Below, piece by piece: positions 62,912 through 64,000 of a stretch of 64,000 bases of DNA (position 1 is the first letter of the stretch; each line of letters opens with the position of its first letter). Both the position numbers and the translations under genes were made by a program. The stretch covers positions 4,464,001-4,528,000 of the forward strand of contig NZ_JARUND010000001.1 of the NCBI RefSeq assembly GCF_036898825.1. Direction: 5' to 3'. The notes below the pieces were generated by a model. That model was not told the DNA's origin and searched no databases. It was given only the letters and a program-made list of their open reading frames with translations. Origin of the DNA: Streptomyces sp. B21-083. Lineage in GTDB: Bacteria; Actinomycetota; Actinomycetes; Streptomycetales; Streptomycetaceae.

Positions 62912-64000
62912 CTAGCGCGTGCGGGTGCCGAGGACCTTCCCGAGCGTGATGGCCACGTCGAAGTCCCGATCCCATGTGAGTGCGACGAGGTCGTCGAACT
63001 CCGCCTCAGGGCGGAGCAGATTGAGGACGTCGGCTTCGAATACTGAGCCCGGTTCTGCGAGGGCGAGCGCCTCGTCGTGGAAGCAGCGGTACGTGTTGCG
63101 TGACCGGAACATGACCGAGTACCCACCGTCTACGAGCTCTCCCACGGAGACATCCCATTTCGCTTCAAGCGCCTGCAGTGTGCCGGCGACGCGGTCGGCG
63201 TTGAGTGGCTCGGTCAACAGATCCGCTCCCACCGCTTCTCGGGCCGAATCCAACGGAAGCGTCTTGTCCCAGAGCACCGAGAGGTGGCGCTCGAAGCCGA
63301 TGTCCTCGCGAACTGCTTTGTCGAACTCCAGGTAGTCGGTGTCCAGACTCGTACGCATCCAGCGGGCGATCCAGAGGATCGGGGCGTCGATCAGATTCGC
63401 CTGCAACGAGCGATTGCCTTCACCGTAGACAGATTCACGGATGCTCGTCAGCAGCTCTTCGCAGTGGTAGTCCTTGCAGAACCGGAACAAGTGAGCCGAC
63501 CGCCGTGGCAGACCGCCCCAGAGCGAAGACCGAGGGAGGGGGAAATCAGCCAGAATCGTCTCCAGCTCGCGTTGGAGTCCGGGCTTGGCGGCCGACACCA
63601 CGCGAGCGTCGTCGTTCTCGTCCCACCGCCCGGCGCCCTCATAGTCGAACTTCGCCTTGCACGAGGCATAAACAACGGCTTGAGCACACGTATTGAACAG
63701 CTCCGTGCTCACCCGGTACGCAACCTCGCAGTGATAGTTGAGGTTGAATCGGTCGAGCTCTCCGTCGGCGACCCGCTCGAAGACATGCTTCGCCGACAGC
63801 ACGTCTCTCGCGGCACGGCCGAGGATCCGCTCGACCTCGCCGGACGACCTGTCGGCGGACACTTCGGTGGGGCGCAGATCATCGGAGATCTCCTCGATTG
63901 CCGAGTCCAGCCGCTGAAGGGTTACCCGAAGCATGCCGCGTACGGTGTCGATGCGGAGCCGCTGCGCCTCGTCTTGGAGCAGCATCTGTTCAATGATCAA
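62912..64000 (-). CDS. Uncharacterised large helical protein, partial
   Basis: At least 362 residues, open to the right edge, so the N-terminus may be missing (a TTG lies at the very edge). Codon bias is weaker than that of neighbours. No signal peptide, no membrane segment. Features are a helical N-terminal half (VERILGRAARDVLSAKHVFE, then YRVSTELFNTCAQAV), a CKDYHCEELLTS segment and a C-terminal part with GGYSVMFRSRNTYR. I recognise no family. It is at the boundary of a region of atypical codon use (61.9-64 kb) that may be accessory. Confidence 0.6.
   Translation of the reverse strand: MIIEQMLLQDEAQRLRIDTVRGMLRVTLQRLDSAIEEISDDLRPTEVSADRSSGEVERILGRAARDVLSAKHVFERVADGELDRFNLNYHCEVAYRVSTELFNTCAQAVVYASCKAKFDYEGAGRWDENDDARVVSAAKPGLQRELETILADFPLPRSSLWGGLPRRSAHLFRFCKDYHCEELLTSIRESVYGEGNRSLQANLIDAPILWIARWMRTSLDTDYLEFDKAVREDIGFERHLSVLWDKTLPLDSAREAVGADLLTEPLNADRVAGTLQALEAKWDVSVGELVDGGYSVMFRSRNTYRCFHDEALALAEPGSVFEADVLNLLRPEAEFDDLVALTWDRDFDVAITLGKVLGTRTR

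Overview
This is a chromosomal window from a Streptomyces, or a very close relative. Evidence: very high GC with strong third-position bias, GTG starts, GGAGG-type ribosome binding sites, actinobacterial markers (mycothiol gene mshA, glucosyl-phosphoglycerate synthase, the shared sugar-ABC ATPase MsiK, CarD, DasR-type boxes, the phoR-phoP/phoU pair with a PHO box). The gene order matches, from memory, the S. coelicolor core region from groEL2 (SCO4296) down to the SCO4200s, and includes cdgB (SCO4281), msiK (SCO4240), phoP (SCO4230) and the SCO4226 nickel-binding protein. All family calls come from reading motifs; no database search was run.

Layout. 1-2.8 kb: a truncated zinc-ribbon/HTH protein, a Uma2 nuclease-fold protein, a small ORF with an LQRxAGNAAV motif, and an old-yellow-enzyme reductase. 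3-7.5 kb: solo groEL2 behind two CIRCE operators, a cold-shock protein, a MoaD/ThiS-type sulfur carrier and threonine synthase. 7.7-11 kb: glucosyl-3-phosphoglycerate synthase and the convergent trehalose pair otsA/otsB. 11-15.2 kb: an orphan sugar-binding lipoprotein divergent from nagK-nagA, with DasR-like boxes between them; nagA carries two copies of a dispersed repeat in its 5' end. 15.2-20.3 kb is the accessory part: two paralogous small secreted proteins flank a wrecked pfkB-family sugar kinase, followed by a membrane protein with a C-terminal sugar-binding-like domain and a complete IscB RNA-guided nuclease gene with a candidate omega-RNA upstream. 20.3-30.4 kb: cdgB diguanylate cyclase, flavin reductase, acetyltransferases, a sigma-factor remnant, arfB, terD, a pentapeptide-repeat protein, an FAD oxidoreductase, a rhomboid-like protein, a streptomycin-6-kinase-type phosphotransferase and a tRNA-Thr(TGT). 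30.5-32.1 kb: a solo TnpB element inserted between the tRNA and msiK.

32.3-46.5 kb is core: msiK, a sugar nucleotidyltransferase, a DoxX membrane protein, rlmB, cysS, ispF-ispD, carD, a lipoprotein, phoP-phoR, phoU and the Cys-rich metallothionein-like mtpA. 46.7-64 kb: a second orphan sugar-binding lipoprotein, the nickel-binding DUF4242 protein, a toxin-antitoxin pair with a triple 9-bp operator, gpmA, an AraC regulator, a YbjN protein, mshA, a methyltransferase, an NlpC/P60 hydrolase, a receiver-PP2C phosphatase, an HbhA-like/XRE pair, a frameshifted gene and a final ORF running off the edge.

How it fits together: MsiK is the shared ATPase for sugar importers, so the two orphan binding proteins and nagKA form a carbon-uptake theme under probable DasR control. 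The phoRP/phoU/mtpA block is a phosphate (and metal) response module. The most interesting part is the pair of solo RNA-guided nucleases (IscB and TnpB) without any transposase in the window. Both have intact catalytic motifs and candidate guide-RNA scaffolds.
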